Assembly: GCF_000716445.1 (NCBI RefSeq)
Contig: NZ_JNWK01000005.1
Location: forward strand, 124,001-188,000
DNA length: 64,000 bases
Direction of reading: 5' to 3'
Source of the DNA: Streptomyces wedmorensis
GTDB lineage: Bacteria; Actinomycetota; Actinomycetes; Streptomycetales; Streptomycetaceae
In this document: in pieces, positions 8,043-16,804 of the stretch
How positions within the stretch are numbered: the first letter of the stretch is position 1
Layout: each line of letters begins with the position of its first letter
Notes under the pieces: model-generated
Databases searched by the model: none
The model's input: only the letters and a program-made list of their open reading frames with translations
Told to the model about the DNA's origin: nothing
Position numbers and translations under genes: made by a program

Positions 8043-9317
8043 TCAGGCCGCCGGGACCGCCCGCTGGATGGCGGTGATGACGCGGTCGAGGGCGTCCTTG
8101 CTGTGCGGGTCGGTGAGGTTGGCCCAGAGTTTGAACATGAAGCGTTGCAGTACGGGCCGGCTGAGGCTCCTGGTGGCGACGAGCTTCATGATCCGCGGCT
8201 GGTTGAGGGCGTGGACGACGAGGCGTCCCACGGTGAAGTAGCGGCCGTAGGCGGCGCGGACGGCTTCGGGATAGCCCTGCAGTGCCTCCTCGCGGGCGGC
8301 GGCGGTGGGTCGTCCGAGGGCGCGGGAGACGGTGTCGGCGGCGAGGCGGCCGGACTCCATCGCGTAGTCGATGCCCTCGCCGCTGAGCGGGTTGATCATT
8401 CCTCCGGCGTCCCCGGTCAGGAGCAGGCCTCGGGTGTACTGGGGCCGCCGGTTGAAGCCGGCGGGCAGGGGGGCGCCGCGCAGCGGGCCGGTGGCGTGGT
8501 CGTCGTCGAACAAGCGGGCCGGGGACAGGCGCGCGGTCCACTCCCTGAAGAGCTGCCGGTGGTCGACGTCGGGCTTGCGTCCGACGTGGAAGGTGCCGAG
8601 GCCGACGTTGAAGGTGCCGCCGCCGACGGGGAAGACCCATCCGTAGCCGAAGGGCATGTAGGTGCGGCCGCGCGCGTCGCGGGTCTCGAGGTCGAGCCAG
8701 GCCTCCAGGTGGTCCTGGTCGCGGCTCGGCACGGTGTAGTAGCGGCGCACTGCCACGCCCATCGGCCGGTCAGCGCGCTGGTGCAGGCCGAGGGCGACGG
8801 CCAGCCGGCTCGACGCTCCGTCGGCGGCGACCACCAGCGGCGCGCGGTGGGTCCGGGTCTCCCCGTCGCGCACCGCGGTCACCCCGCAGACGTGCCCGGT
8901 GGCCGGGTCGATGACCGGACCGGTGACCTTGGTCCCCTCCAGGAGCCGTGCGCCGGCCGCCACGGCCTTGCGGGCGAGCAGTTCGTCGAGGTCCATCCGG
9001 CTGCGTACGAGACCGAAGTCGGGGAAGGACGCCACGCTGGGCCAGGGCATCTCCACGGTGGTGCCGGAGGCGTGGGCCCGCAGGCCCCGCGTCCTGACCC
9101 AGCCGTCCCCTCCGATGTCCACGCCCATGCCGACGAGTTCCTTCACGGCGCGCGGGGTGAGGCCGTCGCCGCAGATCTTGTCCCGTGGGAAGGTCGCCTT
9201 CTCGATCAGCAGGACGTCGTGCCCCGCCAACGCCAGGCGGTACGCGGCGGCGCAGCCGGCGGGTCCTGCGCCGACGACGATGACGTCCGCCGAGTCGCGG
9301 TGGGGAGACAGGTCCAT
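8043..9317 (-). CDS. FAD-dependent geranylgeranyl-reductase family oxidoreductase
   Basis: 424 residues from the ATG at 9315-9317, chosen because AGAGGAAG lies eight bases upstream. The N-terminus has a Rossmann FAD motif, VIVVGAGPAGCAAAYRLA, and about 30 residues later FPRDKICGDGLTPRA, the conserved segment of this flavoprotein family. A second FAD-contact motif GLLLTGDAGGMINPLSGEGID occurs near residue 300. Such proteins reduce isoprenoid double bonds or act as electron-transfer flavoproteins. In Streptomyces a member sits near the nuo operon, but no nuo gene is visible here. The substrate is unknown. Confidence 0.85.
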   Translation of the reverse strand: MDLSPHRDSADVIVVGAGPAGCAAAYRLALAGHDVLLIEKATFPRDKICGDGLTPRAVKELVGMGVDIGGDGWVRTRGLRAHASGTTVEMPWPSVASFPDFGLVRSRMDLDELLARKAVAAGARLLEGTKVTGPVIDPATGHVCGVTAVRDGETRTHRAPLVVAADGASSRLAVALGLHQRADRPMGVAVRRYYTVPSRDQDHLEAWLDLETRDARGRTYMPFGYGWVFPVGGGTFNVGLGTFHVGRKPDVDHRQLFREWTARLSPARLFDDDHATGPLRGAPLPAGFNRRPQYTRGLLLTGDAGGMINPLSGEGIDYAMESGRLAADTVSRALGRPTAAAREEALQGYPEAVRAAYGRYFTVGRLVVHALNQPRIMKLVATRSLSRPVLQRFMFKLWANLTDPHSKDALDRVITAIQRAVPAA

Positions 9318-9434
9318 GGGATCTTCCTCTGCTGCGGCCTGTGTGGGCTGTGGGGAACGGCTCCCCATCCGTACCCGCGTACGACGGCTTTGATCACGCG
9401 TCACGGGAGGCATCTCCGTGGCGGCCGGGACACG

Positions 9435-9684
9435 TCAGCCTTCGACGCCGGTGGCGTCGTGCGGGGCGCCGACGGGCTCGGACTCCGGTGAACCGCGCCG
9501 GCGCAGGTAGGCGGAGAGGACGGCCATCGTCGCCGGATACGCTGCTCGCGTTCGCTCTCCGCCCCCGCCTTGTGCGGTTCCTTGGCCTGCGAGGAACCGC
9601 GCTGGAGCAGGTGGACGGTGCATCAGTCCGATCGCCGAGGCCTCCCACCACGGTCACCACGCACGCCACGAACAGGGCTCTCAC
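9435..9684 (-). pseudogene. Small membrane protein downstream of lipoprotein, frameshifted
   Basis: A GTG at 9682-9684, one base after the lipoprotein stop, begins MRALFVACVVTVVGGL, half of a membrane helix. In that frame the sequence then becomes non-hydrophobic. One base over, the frame continues AIGLMHRPPAP and runs to a stop at 9435, restoring a helix plus a soluble tail of about 60 residues ending DATGVEG. A frameshift near 9636 is therefore likely. The intact product would be about 83 residues with one N-terminal membrane anchor. The function is unknown; it probably partners the adjacent lipoprotein. Confidence 0.5.
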
Positions 9685-9685
9685 C

Positions 9686-10090
9686 TCATGCCCCCTTCAG
9701 GACGCGGCGGTACGGCTCGTCGCCCGGTTCGGGCACGCATCCGGCGGCGGTGACCCGCCACCCGTCGTCGAACTGCGACAGGAACAGGGTCTCGTCGCGG
9801 AACCTGAGCAGTGCCTGTCTGCCGTACACGTCCACGCTCCGCACGGCGCCGCCCCTCGGCGGCTCCTGTGACGGCGGCGTCTCCTCGCACGGCTTCTTCT
9901 CGTCCTCTTCGAGCCGCTCTCGGCTCCCGGGAGCGAGGAGTCCGCACGCCGCGCGGAAGTCGCCGGCCGCGAGAGCCGCCTCGAACGTCCGGCCCGCGGT
10001 GCCCGCCCCGTCCTGGCGGGCCTGCGGCGCGCCGCACGCGGACAGGACGATCGCGGCCGTCGCCGCTCCGAGCGGCAGGGGGACTCTCAC
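9686..10090 (-). CDS. Small lipoprotein, function unknown
   Basis: 134 residues from the GTG at 10088-10090. A short basic start and hydrophobic core lead to the lipobox LSAC near residue 19, so it should be exported and lipid-anchored. The mature part (RTFEAALAAGDFRAACGLLAPGSRE, then VYGRQALLRF and ETLFLSQFDDGWRVTAAGC) resembles the NTF2/SnoaL-like fold found in many Streptomyces surface lipoproteins. The open frame extends further upstream, but that extension lacks signal-peptide character. It is followed one base later by the frameshifted membrane protein gene. Confidence 0.7.
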   Translation of the reverse strand: MRVPLPLGAATAAIVLSACGAPQARQDGAGTAGRTFEAALAAGDFRAACGLLAPGSRERLEEDEKKPCEETPPSQEPPRGGAVRSVDVYGRQALLRFRDETLFLSQFDDGWRVTAAGCVPEPGDEPYRRVLKGA

Positions 10091-10230
10091 GCGTCCAGCG
10101 TGCCCCTCCGCGCGGCCGCGGCACGGGCCGCGAGGCCGAATCGCCCCGCTCCCCACCCGTTCGGGTCACGCGGCGACGTGCGCGCGCCGGTGGCCCACGG
10201 GACCATGGAGGCAGAGAAAGAGGTGTCGCC

Positions 10231-10584
10231 ATGAGTGAGTCCGAGCTCTGGGACCACCGTCCGGGCAGCGGCTACCCGCAGGGTCTCGACCTCATCGGCT
10301 ACGAGGTCGAGGCCGTCGACGGCTCCATCGGCAAGATCGACAAGCACTCCGCGGACGTCGGCTCCTCCTACCTCGTCGTCGACACCGGCCCCTGGATCTT
10401 CGGCCGGCGCGTCCTCCTCCCGGCCGGGACCATCACCCGCGTCGACACCTCCGAGGAGAAGGTCTACGTCGACCGCACCAAGGACCGGATCAAGGACGCC
10501 CCCGCCTTCGACGAGGCCAAGTACGCCGCGGAGCCCACCTACCTCGAACAGTTCGCCCGCTATTACGGCCAGCCCCACATGTGA
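10231..10584 (+). CDS. PRC-barrel domain protein
   Basis: 117 residues starting MSESELWDHRPGSGYPQGLDLIGYEVEAVDGSIGK (quoted in part). An AGAGG Shine-Dalgarno precedes the ATG at 10231. Residues 20-85 form a PRC-barrel: strands DLIGYEVEAVDG, SSYLVVDTG and RRVLLPAGTITRVD with the G-x-I-x-K-I-D turn. The C-terminal 30 residues, ending FARYYGQPHM, are polar and helical. Such stand-alone PRC-barrel proteins are common and often stress-induced in Streptomyces, but their ligand is not known. It is a single gene, convergent with the XRE regulator. Confidence 0.85.
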   Translation: MSESELWDHRPGSGYPQGLDLIGYEVEAVDGSIGKIDKHSADVGSSYLVVDTGPWIFGRRVLLPAGTITRVDTSEEKVYVDRTKDRIKDAPAFDEAKYAAEPTYLEQFARYYGQPHM

Positions 10585-10662
10585 CCACGCGCCGCCCGGT
10601 CCATGGGGCGCCCGTCGGGTGGCCCCGTCGTCGGGGCGGCGGGGAGGTCCGTCCGGCCGCGC

Positions 10663-11241
10663 TCAGCGGCCGTCGTCCGGGCCCGTGCGGACGACGGCCT
10701 GGTCGCCGTGGGGGCCGAAGAGGTGGAGGATCTCGACGGGGTCGGGGCCAGCGGGCCCGAACCAGTGGGGTTCGGTGGTGTCGAACTCGGCCACTTCGCC
10801 CGGCCGGAGGGTGACCTCGCGTTCGCCGAGGATGAGGCGGAGCTCGCCGGCGAGCACGTAGAGCCATTCGTAGCCGGAGTGGGTGACGAGGCGGGGTTCG
10901 CGGTACGCGAGGACCTGTTTGAAGACCTGTACCCGGCCGGGGTACTGCGTCAGGGGCACGAGGACGCTGCCGCGCGCGCGGCTGCGCGGTGTGAGGTGGA
11001 CGCGCGGGTCGCCGGTGGCCGGGGCCGCCACGAGCTGGTCGAGGGCGACGCGGTGCGCCCTGGCGAGCGGGATCAGCAGGTCGAGCGTCGGCCGCCGGAG
11101 GCCGGACTCCAGGCGTGACAGGGTGCTCACGGAGATCCCGGTGTCGGCCGCGAGGGTTTCGAGGGTGAGGCCGCGGTCGCGGCGCAGGGCGCGCAGGCGG
11201 GGCCCGATGCCGTCGATGAGCGCGGCGAGTTCGCTGTCCAT
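10663..11241 (-). CDS. XRE-family regulator with C-terminal cupin domain
   Basis: 192 residues. Residues about 15-65 are a helix-turn-helix, RALRRDRGLTLETLAADTGIS followed by STLSRLESGLRRPTLDLL. Residues about 105-180 form a cupin barrel with the metal-binding-like pattern THSGYEWLYVLAGELRL and LRPGEVAEFDTTEPHWF. The family (SutR/PuuR-like) senses small ligands through the cupin. The ATG at 11239-11241 has no Shine-Dalgarno and lies immediately after an inverted repeat, suggesting a near-leaderless, autoregulated transcript. It is divergent from the MFS gene, its likely target. Confidence 0.88.
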   Translation of the reverse strand: MDSELAALIDGIGPRLRALRRDRGLTLETLAADTGISVSTLSRLESGLRRPTLDLLIPLARAHRVALDQLVAAPATGDPRVHLTPRSRARGSVLVPLTQYPGRVQVFKQVLAYREPRLVTHSGYEWLYVLAGELRLILGEREVTLRPGEVAEFDTTEPHWFGPAGPDPVEILHLFGPHGDQAVVRTGPDDGR

Positions 11242-11249
11242 GCGGCCAT

Positions 11250-11266
11250 TTTGCGGTCTTCGCAAA
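11250..11266. promoter_or_regulatory. Inverted repeat between XRE regulator and MFS gene (candidate operator)
   Basis: TTTGCGGTCTTCGCAAA has perfect 6-bp arms around a 5-bp spacer. It lies eight bases upstream of the regulator start and 84 bases before the MFS start. The position is that expected for an autoregulatory site of the divergent XRE-cupin protein. Confidence 0.6.
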
Positions 11267-11350
11267 GTTCCTGGTCCCGGGGTCTCCCCCGGCCCGAGCC
11301 TGGACGGCGTCCGATCCCCGCCCAGGGGATCCGTCGAAGGGGGAACGCCC

Positions 11351-12757
11351 GTGCTCACGACGTCCTTGCCCACTCCACCCGCCCCGCTGAGCGTGCGCGG
11401 GCGCTGGACGGTCCTGGCGGTCTGCGCGCTCAGCATGTTCCTGGTGGGGGTGGACACCACCATCGTCAACGTGGGGCTGCCCGAGATCGGGCGGGGCCTC
11501 GGCGCCGGCACCCGCGGTCTCGAGTGGGTCGTGGACGCCTACACCGTGGTGATGGCCAGCCTGCTCATCGTCTCCGGCGCCCTCGCGGACCGCTTCGGGC
11601 GCCGCCGGGTCTTCCGGTGCGGGCTGGTCGTCTTCGGCCTGGCCTCCCTCGCGTGCGCCCTGGCGCCGTCCCTGGGCGTGCTCGTCGCCGCCCGGGCCGT
11701 CCAGGGCGTCGGGGCCTCGATGCTGAGCCCCGTCGCGCTGGCGATCGTGGTGAACGCGTTGCCCGATCCACGGGAGCGGGCCCGGGCGATCGGCGTGTGG
11801 GCCTCGGTCTTCGGGCTCAGCATGGCGGCGGGTCCGGTCACCGGCGGGGCGCTGATCGCCGCGTTCGGCTGGCGTTCGGTGTTCTGGATCAACGCGCCGG
11901 TGGTCGTCGCCGCCCTCGTCCTGGTCGCCGTGTTCGTGCCGGAGTCGCGCGGAGGGCGCGCCCGCCGCCTCGACCTTCCCGGCCAGGTGCTCCTGACCGC
12001 GGTTCTCTGCCTCTCCGTCGGGCTCCTCATCGAGGGCCCCCGCGTCGGCTGGACGTCGCCCGCGGCGCTCGTCGGCTACGCGCTGACCGCGGCGGGCACG
12101 GCCGGCTTCGTCCTGGTCGAACTGCGCCGCGACGAACCCCTGATGGACCTCGGCCTGTTCCGGCGGCCGTCGTTCGCCACGGCGGTGCTCGGCGCGACGG
12201 CGGTGTTCGTCGCGCTGAACACGACCCTGCTGCTCAACACCCTCTACCTCCAGCACACCCGCGGCTGGACACCGCTCGCGACCGGCGCCGCGACCCTGCC
12301 GATGGCGCTCGGCGCCACGCTGTGCGCGCCCTGGTCCGGCAGCCTCGTGGGCCGCCTGGGTCCCCGGCGGCCGCTCGTCCTGGCCGGCGGGTTCATCGCG
12401 GCGGGCGGCCTGTGCCTGGTGGGCCTCGACCGGGACACGAGCGTGCCGCTGATCCTGTTCGCCCTCCTGGCGATCGGCATCGGATTCGGATTCGCCAACG
12501 CTCCTCTGACCAACACCGCGGTCAGCGGTCTCCCGCCGTCGCGGTCCGGGGTGGCGGGCGCGATCACCTCCACCGCCCGCCAGGTCGGCGCCGCGGTCGG
12601 CATCGCCGTCGCCGGCGGCCTCCTCGCGGACACCCTCCCCGCCGGCCTCGCCGCCGCGACCCGTCCGGGGTGGCTGCTCGTGGCGGCCTGCGGCCTCTTC
12701 CTGCTCGTCGTGGCGCGCGCCGCGGGCCCCGGCCCGGTGGCGAAGACCGGCGGGTGA
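11351..12757 (+). CDS. MFS drug exporter, DHA2 (EmrB/QacA) type, 14 TM
   Basis: 468 residues from the GTG at 11351 (GAAGGGGGAACG upstream). It starts with a short polar leader, then WTVLAVCALSMFLVGVDTTIVNVGLPEIGR, the helix 1 motif of the family (quoted in part). The loop 2-3 motif DRFGRRRVF and the antiporter motif C-like GASMLSPVALAIVV follow, and about 14 hydrophobic segments are visible. DHA2 exporters use the proton gradient to export drugs or natural products. Divergent from the XRE-cupin regulator, which probably controls it. Confidence 0.88.
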   Translation: MLTTSLPTPPAPLSVRGRWTVLAVCALSMFLVGVDTTIVNVGLPEIGRGLGAGTRGLEWVVDAYTVVMASLLIVSGALADRFGRRRVFRCGLVVFGLASLACALAPSLGVLVAARAVQGVGASMLSPVALAIVVNALPDPRERARAIGVWASVFGLSMAAGPVTGGALIAAFGWRSVFWINAPVVVAALVLVAVFVPESRGGRARRLDLPGQVLLTAVLCLSVGLLIEGPRVGWTSPAALVGYALTAAGTAGFVLVELRRDEPLMDLGLFRRPSFATAVLGATAVFVALNTTLLLNTLYLQHTRGWTPLATGAATLPMALGATLCAPWSGSLVGRLGPRRPLVLAGGFIAAGGLCLVGLDRDTSVPLILFALLAIGIGFGFANAPLTNTAVSGLPPSRSGVAGAITSTARQVGAAVGIAVAGGLLADTLPAGLAAATRPGWLLVAACGLFLLVVARAAGPGPVAKTGG

Positions 12758-12772
12758 CGACCCGGGCCCGGG

Positions 12773-13165
12773 TCAGGGCGTGGCGGTGCGGCGCGCGTAC
12801 ACCTCGATCTCGATCTTCATCCGGGGGTCGGCGAGTCCGCACACGAGCATGGTGGCGGCCGGCCGGACCTCGCCGAAGGCACGGCGCAGGACCGGCCAGC
12901 AGGGCTCGAAGTCGTCCCGGTCGGGCAGCAGGTAGCGCACGCGCACGACGTCGGCGAAGGTGCACCCGGCCTCGGCCAGGGCTGCTTCGATGTTGCGCAG
13001 GACCTGCTCGGCCTGCTCGACCACGTCGTCGGAGATCGTCATGGCGGCGTAGTCGAACCCGGTGGTGCCGGACACGTGCACCCGGTCGCCGTCCACCACG
13101 GCGCGGGCGTACCCGATCTGCTCCTCGAACGTCGAGCCGCTGAGGATGGAGCGTCGCTCTGTCAT
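12773..13165 (-). CDS. RidA/YjgF family protein
   Basis: 130 residues with the RidA fold signature: SGSTFEEQIGYARAV at the N-terminus, VHVSGTTG near residue 30, QAEQVLRNIEAALAEAG in the central helix, and ATMLVCGLADPRMKIEIEV at the end. RidA proteins hydrolyse reactive enamine/imine intermediates. The usual catalytic Arg lies in the segment RPAATML in the family; an Arg is present there. It is divergent from the LysR regulator with a 72-bp gap, so LysR probably controls it. Confidence 0.88.
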   Translation of the reverse strand: MTERRSILSGSTFEEQIGYARAVVDGDRVHVSGTTGFDYAAMTISDDVVEQAEQVLRNIEAALAEAGCTFADVVRVRYLLPDRDDFEPCWPVLRRAFGEVRPAATMLVCGLADPRMKIEIEVYARRTATP

Positions 13166-13237
13166 GCGCCGAACGCTAGGTGCCCGTCAGGCATACGTCT
13201 AATACTTCCGTGGGCGCCGTGTGATATCTCTGGGCGT

Positions 13238-14146
13238 ATGGAGCGCCCCGAACTTCCCCTCGCGCAGCTGCACGCGTTCGTCGTCCTCGCCGAGGAGCTC
13301 CACTTCGGCCACGCCGCCGCCCGCCTGGGGATCGCCCAGCCGCCGCTGAGCCAGCAGATCCGGCGCCTGGAGGACAAGGTCGGCCATCCGCTGTTCAGCC
13401 GCGATCCGGGGCGGGTCGCCCTCACCCCGGCGGGACGGGAACTGCTCCCGGCCGCCCGGCACGCCCTCACCGGGCTCGCGGACGGTCTGGCGGCGGCCCG
13501 CGAGGCCGGCAGCGGCAGGGCCGGCCGACTGCGGATCGGTTTCGCCGCGTCGCTCGCCCTGACCGTACTGCCCGGCCTGCTGCGGGACTTCCGGGAGCGG
13601 TTTCCCGCCGTGCGGCTGGACATCCACGAGATGACCACCACTCCGCAGCTGGCGGCGCTGCGCGACCGGACCGTCGACGTCGGCCTGCTGCGCGAGCCGC
13701 CCACCGACGACGCGGAGCTCGCCTTCGAGACCGTGCTGACCGAGCCGTTCGTGGCGGTCCTGCCGTCCGGACACCCGCTCGCGGCCCGACGGACTGTCGG
13801 GGTGGGGCAGTTGGCGGATTCCCCGTTCATCCTGCTGCCCCGCGCCGTCGGTCCCCGGTTGTACGACCGGATCACCGGGCTGTGCACCACGGCGGGCTTC
13901 ACCCCCCGGGTGGTGCAGCACGCCGTCGAATGGCAGACGGTCTGCGCCCTGGTGGAGGCCGGCCTCGGCGTGTCGCTCGCCCCGGAGAGCATCCGCCGCA
14001 TCCGGCTCGAAGGCGTCGCGTTCCGCGGGATCGGGCCGGGTTCCCCTCGCACGAGCGTCGCCGCCGCCTGGCGCGCGAACGACCCGAATCCGCTGGTCGC
14101 CCGCCTTCTGGCGACGCTCGGTCAACGGCCGTCGGGGACGCCGTAG
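13238..14146 (+). CDS. LysR-family transcriptional regulator
   Basis: 302 residues. The N-terminal winged helix covers residues 5-65 (LAQLHAFVVLAEELHFGHAA, then RLGIAQPPLSQQIRRLEDKVG and LFSRDPGRVALTPAGRELL). The effector-binding domain begins near residue 95 (RLRIGFAASLALTVLPGLL). Divergent from the RidA gene; the short intergenic stretch 13180-13225 is A/T-richer (CATACGTCTAATACTT), a plausible LysR box and promoter overlap. Target and co-inducer are unknown, presumably linked to an amino or keto acid route. Confidence 0.88.
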   Translation: MERPELPLAQLHAFVVLAEELHFGHAAARLGIAQPPLSQQIRRLEDKVGHPLFSRDPGRVALTPAGRELLPAARHALTGLADGLAAAREAGSGRAGRLRIGFAASLALTVLPGLLRDFRERFPAVRLDIHEMTTTPQLAALRDRTVDVGLLREPPTDDAELAFETVLTEPFVAVLPSGHPLAARRTVGVGQLADSPFILLPRAVGPRLYDRITGLCTTAGFTPRVVQHAVEWQTVCALVEAGLGVSLAPESIRRIRLEGVAFRGIGPGSPRTSVAAAWRANDPNPLVARLLATLGQRPSGTP

Positions 14147-14235
14147 TCGACGCCTCGGGGGTCGGAAGGTCGCCCGGCCGGGCGGGCTCGCCCTGGCTCG
14201 TGCGCTGTGGTCGACGCCGCGGGACGGCAGGCCGC

Positions 14236-14817
14236 TCAGCCGGCGGGGGCCCGCCACGGCTCGAACCAGGGGTTCGGCCACTGTTCGGCGGCCGCGAGGA
14301 GGGGGAACAGGGTGGCGCCGTCGATGGACTCGCGGATGATGTCGGCGTGACCGCCGTGCCGGGCGGTCTCCTCGATGAGGTGGAGCAGTACCCAGCGGAC
14401 CGACCAGGCCGGCACGTCGGCGGGGAACCAGGGCAGCCCCTGCGGGACGGGCACGGCCTGACCGAGGTCGGCTATGCCGGCGATGACCGCGTCCGTCTCG
14501 CGGGCCGCGGCCTCGTACTGGTCCAGTACGTCCGCCAGGGTCTCCTCCGGGGTGAGACGGAACTCCGCCGAGTCGCTCTCGTCCGCCGTCCGCTGCGGGC
14601 CGCGCTGCCGCTGGAGGATCAGGTCGGTCCAGCCCGCCTCGCAGCGGGCGGCGTGCTTGATGAGGCCCCCGATGCTCAGTTCGCCGGCCGTGGGCGTCCG
14701 CCTGGCCTGATCGTCCGTCAGGCCGTGGGCGGTGACGCGCAGGGCCTGACGCTGCTGGGCGAGGTAGGCGAGGAGGCCGTCGCGCTCGTCGGCGACCGGC
14801 GGTACGTGTGCGGGCAT
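14236..14817 (-). CDS. DinB/DUF664 family protein (mycothiol-transferase-like)
   Basis: 193 residues from the ATG at 14815-14817, with GAGAGGG upstream; an in-frame start at 14853 is also possible. It has the DinB four-helix pattern: LLAYLAQQRQALRVTAHGL, GLIKHAARCEAGWTDLIL near residue 60 with the first metal-ligand His, and VRWVLLHLIEETARHGGHADIIRE near residue 150 with the His-x3-His cluster. DUF664 proteins are metal enzymes, often mycothiol- or bacillithiol-dependent S-transferases. Substrate unknown. It faces the mobile island across about 120 bp of A/T-richer sequence, probably its promoter. Confidence 0.82.
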   Translation of the reverse strand: MPAHVPPVADERDGLLAYLAQQRQALRVTAHGLTDDQARRTPTAGELSIGGLIKHAARCEAGWTDLILQRQRGPQRTADESDSAEFRLTPEETLADVLDQYEAAARETDAVIAGIADLGQAVPVPQGLPWFPADVPAWSVRWVLLHLIEETARHGGHADIIRESIDGATLFPLLAAAEQWPNPWFEPWRAPAG

Positions 14818-14936
14818 GGGACGACCCTCTCGCCCGGGCGGAGCGACGGTCAACCCTTTCCTGCAATTTCTTTCAGCATCTTTCGCAAGTCAGGTCGGGG
14901 GCCGTCGCGCTCCGCGGTGCGGCGGACCCGTGGAAC

Positions 14937-15011
14937 TCAGACGTCGAGTTCGACGTCGGTGAGCGGGTAGGCGACACACGCGTGGGTGTAGCCGAACCTC
15001 ACCTGCCTGCT
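14937..15011 (-). pseudogene. C-terminal fragment of an unidentified gene at the island border
   Basis: A minus-strand frame ending at the TGA 14937-14939 encodes FGYTHACVAYPLTDVELDV preceded by a few residues. The composition looks like the end of a real protein. Going upstream it merges into the Tn3-derived sequence around 15010-15025, where no compatible coding signal continues. I read it as the tail of a gene cut by the island, of unknown identity. It could also be a chance frame. Confidence 0.35.
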
Positions 15012-15021
15012 GGCCTGCTCG

Positions 15022-16690
15022 TGGCGGCGCCTGGTGCTCTCGGCGCCCCACCTGGAGCCGGGCACAGTGGACTGGAAGGCGTACACGTTCTGCGTGCTGG
15101 ATCAGCTGCACCGGATGCTGCGCAGCAAGCAGGTGTTCGCGAAGACCTCCTCGAAGTGGGGCGACCCGCGGGCGAAGCTGCTGGACGGCGAGGCGTGGGA
15201 GCAGGCCCGACCGACCGTGCCGGCCTCGCTCGGACTGCCCGGGGAGGCGGGCGAGCACCTGGCGGCGCGGGCCGCGCTGCTGGACGGCACATACCGGAAG
15301 GTCGCCGGGCGGCTGCCGGACAACACGCAGATCGCCTTCGACGACGGCCGACTGCACTTCGCCGCGCTGGAGCCGGAGCCCGAACCGGCCTCCCTACTGG
15401 ACCTACGGGCGGCGGTGAACGCGACGCCGCCCCGGGTGGATCTGTCCGAGGTGCCGCTGGAGGTGTTCCCCTGGACCGGCGCCGACCAGGCGTTCACCTC
15501 GGTCACCGGCGCCGGACCCCGCCTGAGGGACCCGCACGTCACGATCGCCGCGCTCCTGGTCGCGCACGGCCGCAACGTCGGCTACACCCCCGTGATCGGC
15601 GGGGTGGACGCGCTGAAGTACGGGCGGCTGTCCCACGTCGACCAGACCTATCCGCGACTCGCGACCTACCGGGCCGCGAACGCCACGTTGATCGAGCACC
15701 AGGAGTCCATCGACCTCGCGAGCGCGTGCGGCGGCGGCCTCGTCGCCTCGGTCGACGGGATGCGGTTCGTCGTTCCGGTCCCCTCGGTGTACGCGCGACC
15801 GAACCCGAAGTACTTCGGGCGCCGAGGCGGGGCAACTTGGCTCAACATGATCAACGACCAAGCTGCCGGGCTGGGCAGGAAGGTCGTGGCCGGCACCCCG
15901 CGCGACTCCCTGTACGTGCCGGACGTCCTCCACGACCGCGACGGCGGCCGCCGCCCGGAGATGATCGTCACTGACACCGCGAGCTACTCCGGCATCGTGT
16001 TCGGTCTGCTCACGCTCGCCGGGTTCGCGTACGCCCCGCAGCTCGCCGACCTGCCGGACCAGAAGATGTGGCGCATCGACCGCGCCGCCGACTACGGCGC
16101 CTCCAGAACGCGGCACGCGGCCGGGTCGACCTCGCCAGGATCGAGCGGCACTGGGAGGACATCCTGAGGATCATCGGCTCCATCCACACCGGAGCCGTCC
16201 GCGCGTACGACGTGATCCGGATGCTCTCCCGCGACGGGCGCCCGACCCCGCTCGGCGACGCGATCGCCCACTGCGGGCGGATCGCGAAGACCCTGCACAT
16301 CCTGCGCCTGGCCGACGAGCCCGGCTACCGAAGGCAGATCAAGGTGCAGGCCGACCTCCAGGAAGACCGCCACGCGCTCGCCCGGAAGATCTTCCACGGC
16401 CGCGCCGGTCAGCTCCACCAGCGCTACCAGGACGGGATGGAAGACCAGATCGGCGCCCTCGGACTCGTCCTCAACGCCCTGGTCCTCTTCAACACCCGGT
16501 ACATGGACGCCGCCGTCACCCAGCTTCCCTCCGATGGTCACGACGTCCGCGACGAGGATGTCGTCCGCCTCTCCCGTTCGTCCGGCACCACGTCAACATG
16601 CTCGGCCGGTACTCCTTCCAGCTCCCAGACCTGCCCGGCGGCCTGCGGCCCCTGCGGGACAAACAACCGCCGACGACGAGTAGGGCGGGC
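15022..16690 (+). pseudogene. tnpA: Tn3-family transposase (TnpA), N-terminally truncated, two frameshifts
   Basis: The C-terminal half of a Tn3 DDE transposase is spread over three frames. The first part runs from LSAPHLEPGTVDWKAYTFCV to KMWRIDRAADYG, including IVTDTASYSGIVFGL near the expected DDE region. A one-base loss near 16099 moves the next part (RLQNAARGRVDLARIERHWE to NALVLFNTRYMDAAV, then DVRDEDVVRLS) one frame over. A second loss near 16577 moves the end (HVNMLGRYSFQLPDLPGGL, RPLRD) again. About 500 N-terminal residues of the usual ~1000 are missing. It cannot encode an active transposase. Confidence 0.85.
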
Positions 16691-16713
16691 AGCCGTCGGG
16701 CCACGGTACAGCT

Positions 16714-16744
16714 GGGAATCCCACCTGCACCCGGGAATCCCACC
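16714..16744. repeat. 12-bp direct repeat near the Tn3 remnant's right end
   Basis: GGGAATCCCACC occurs at 16714-16725 and 16733-16744, just after the transposase remnant and before the sequence TTACGCTCAAGGGG. The latter resembles the outer end of a Tn3 terminal inverted repeat, but I could not find its partner at the left border. Confidence 0.4.
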
Positions 16745-16804
16745 CGAAGACCTTACGCTCAAGGGGTTGAAGGTATCCGGGCGGTTCCGACAGGACGCCG
16801 ATAG

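Noticed and set aside
10490..12256. A 588-codon minus-strand frame opposite the MFS gene
   Set aside because: Arg/Ala/Gly/Pro-rich composition without domains, antisense to a clear transporter; typical of GC-rich third-position shadows.
14863..14893. A/T-rich GAAAG-type repeats resembling sugar-operon operators near the DinB gene
   Set aside because: Too short and imperfect, and no sugar gene nearby; it may simply be the DinB promoter.
15967..15978. A TGTCAGTG-like half site on the minus strand
   Set aside because: It lacks the TAnnnT at the right distance and lies inside the transposase remnant.
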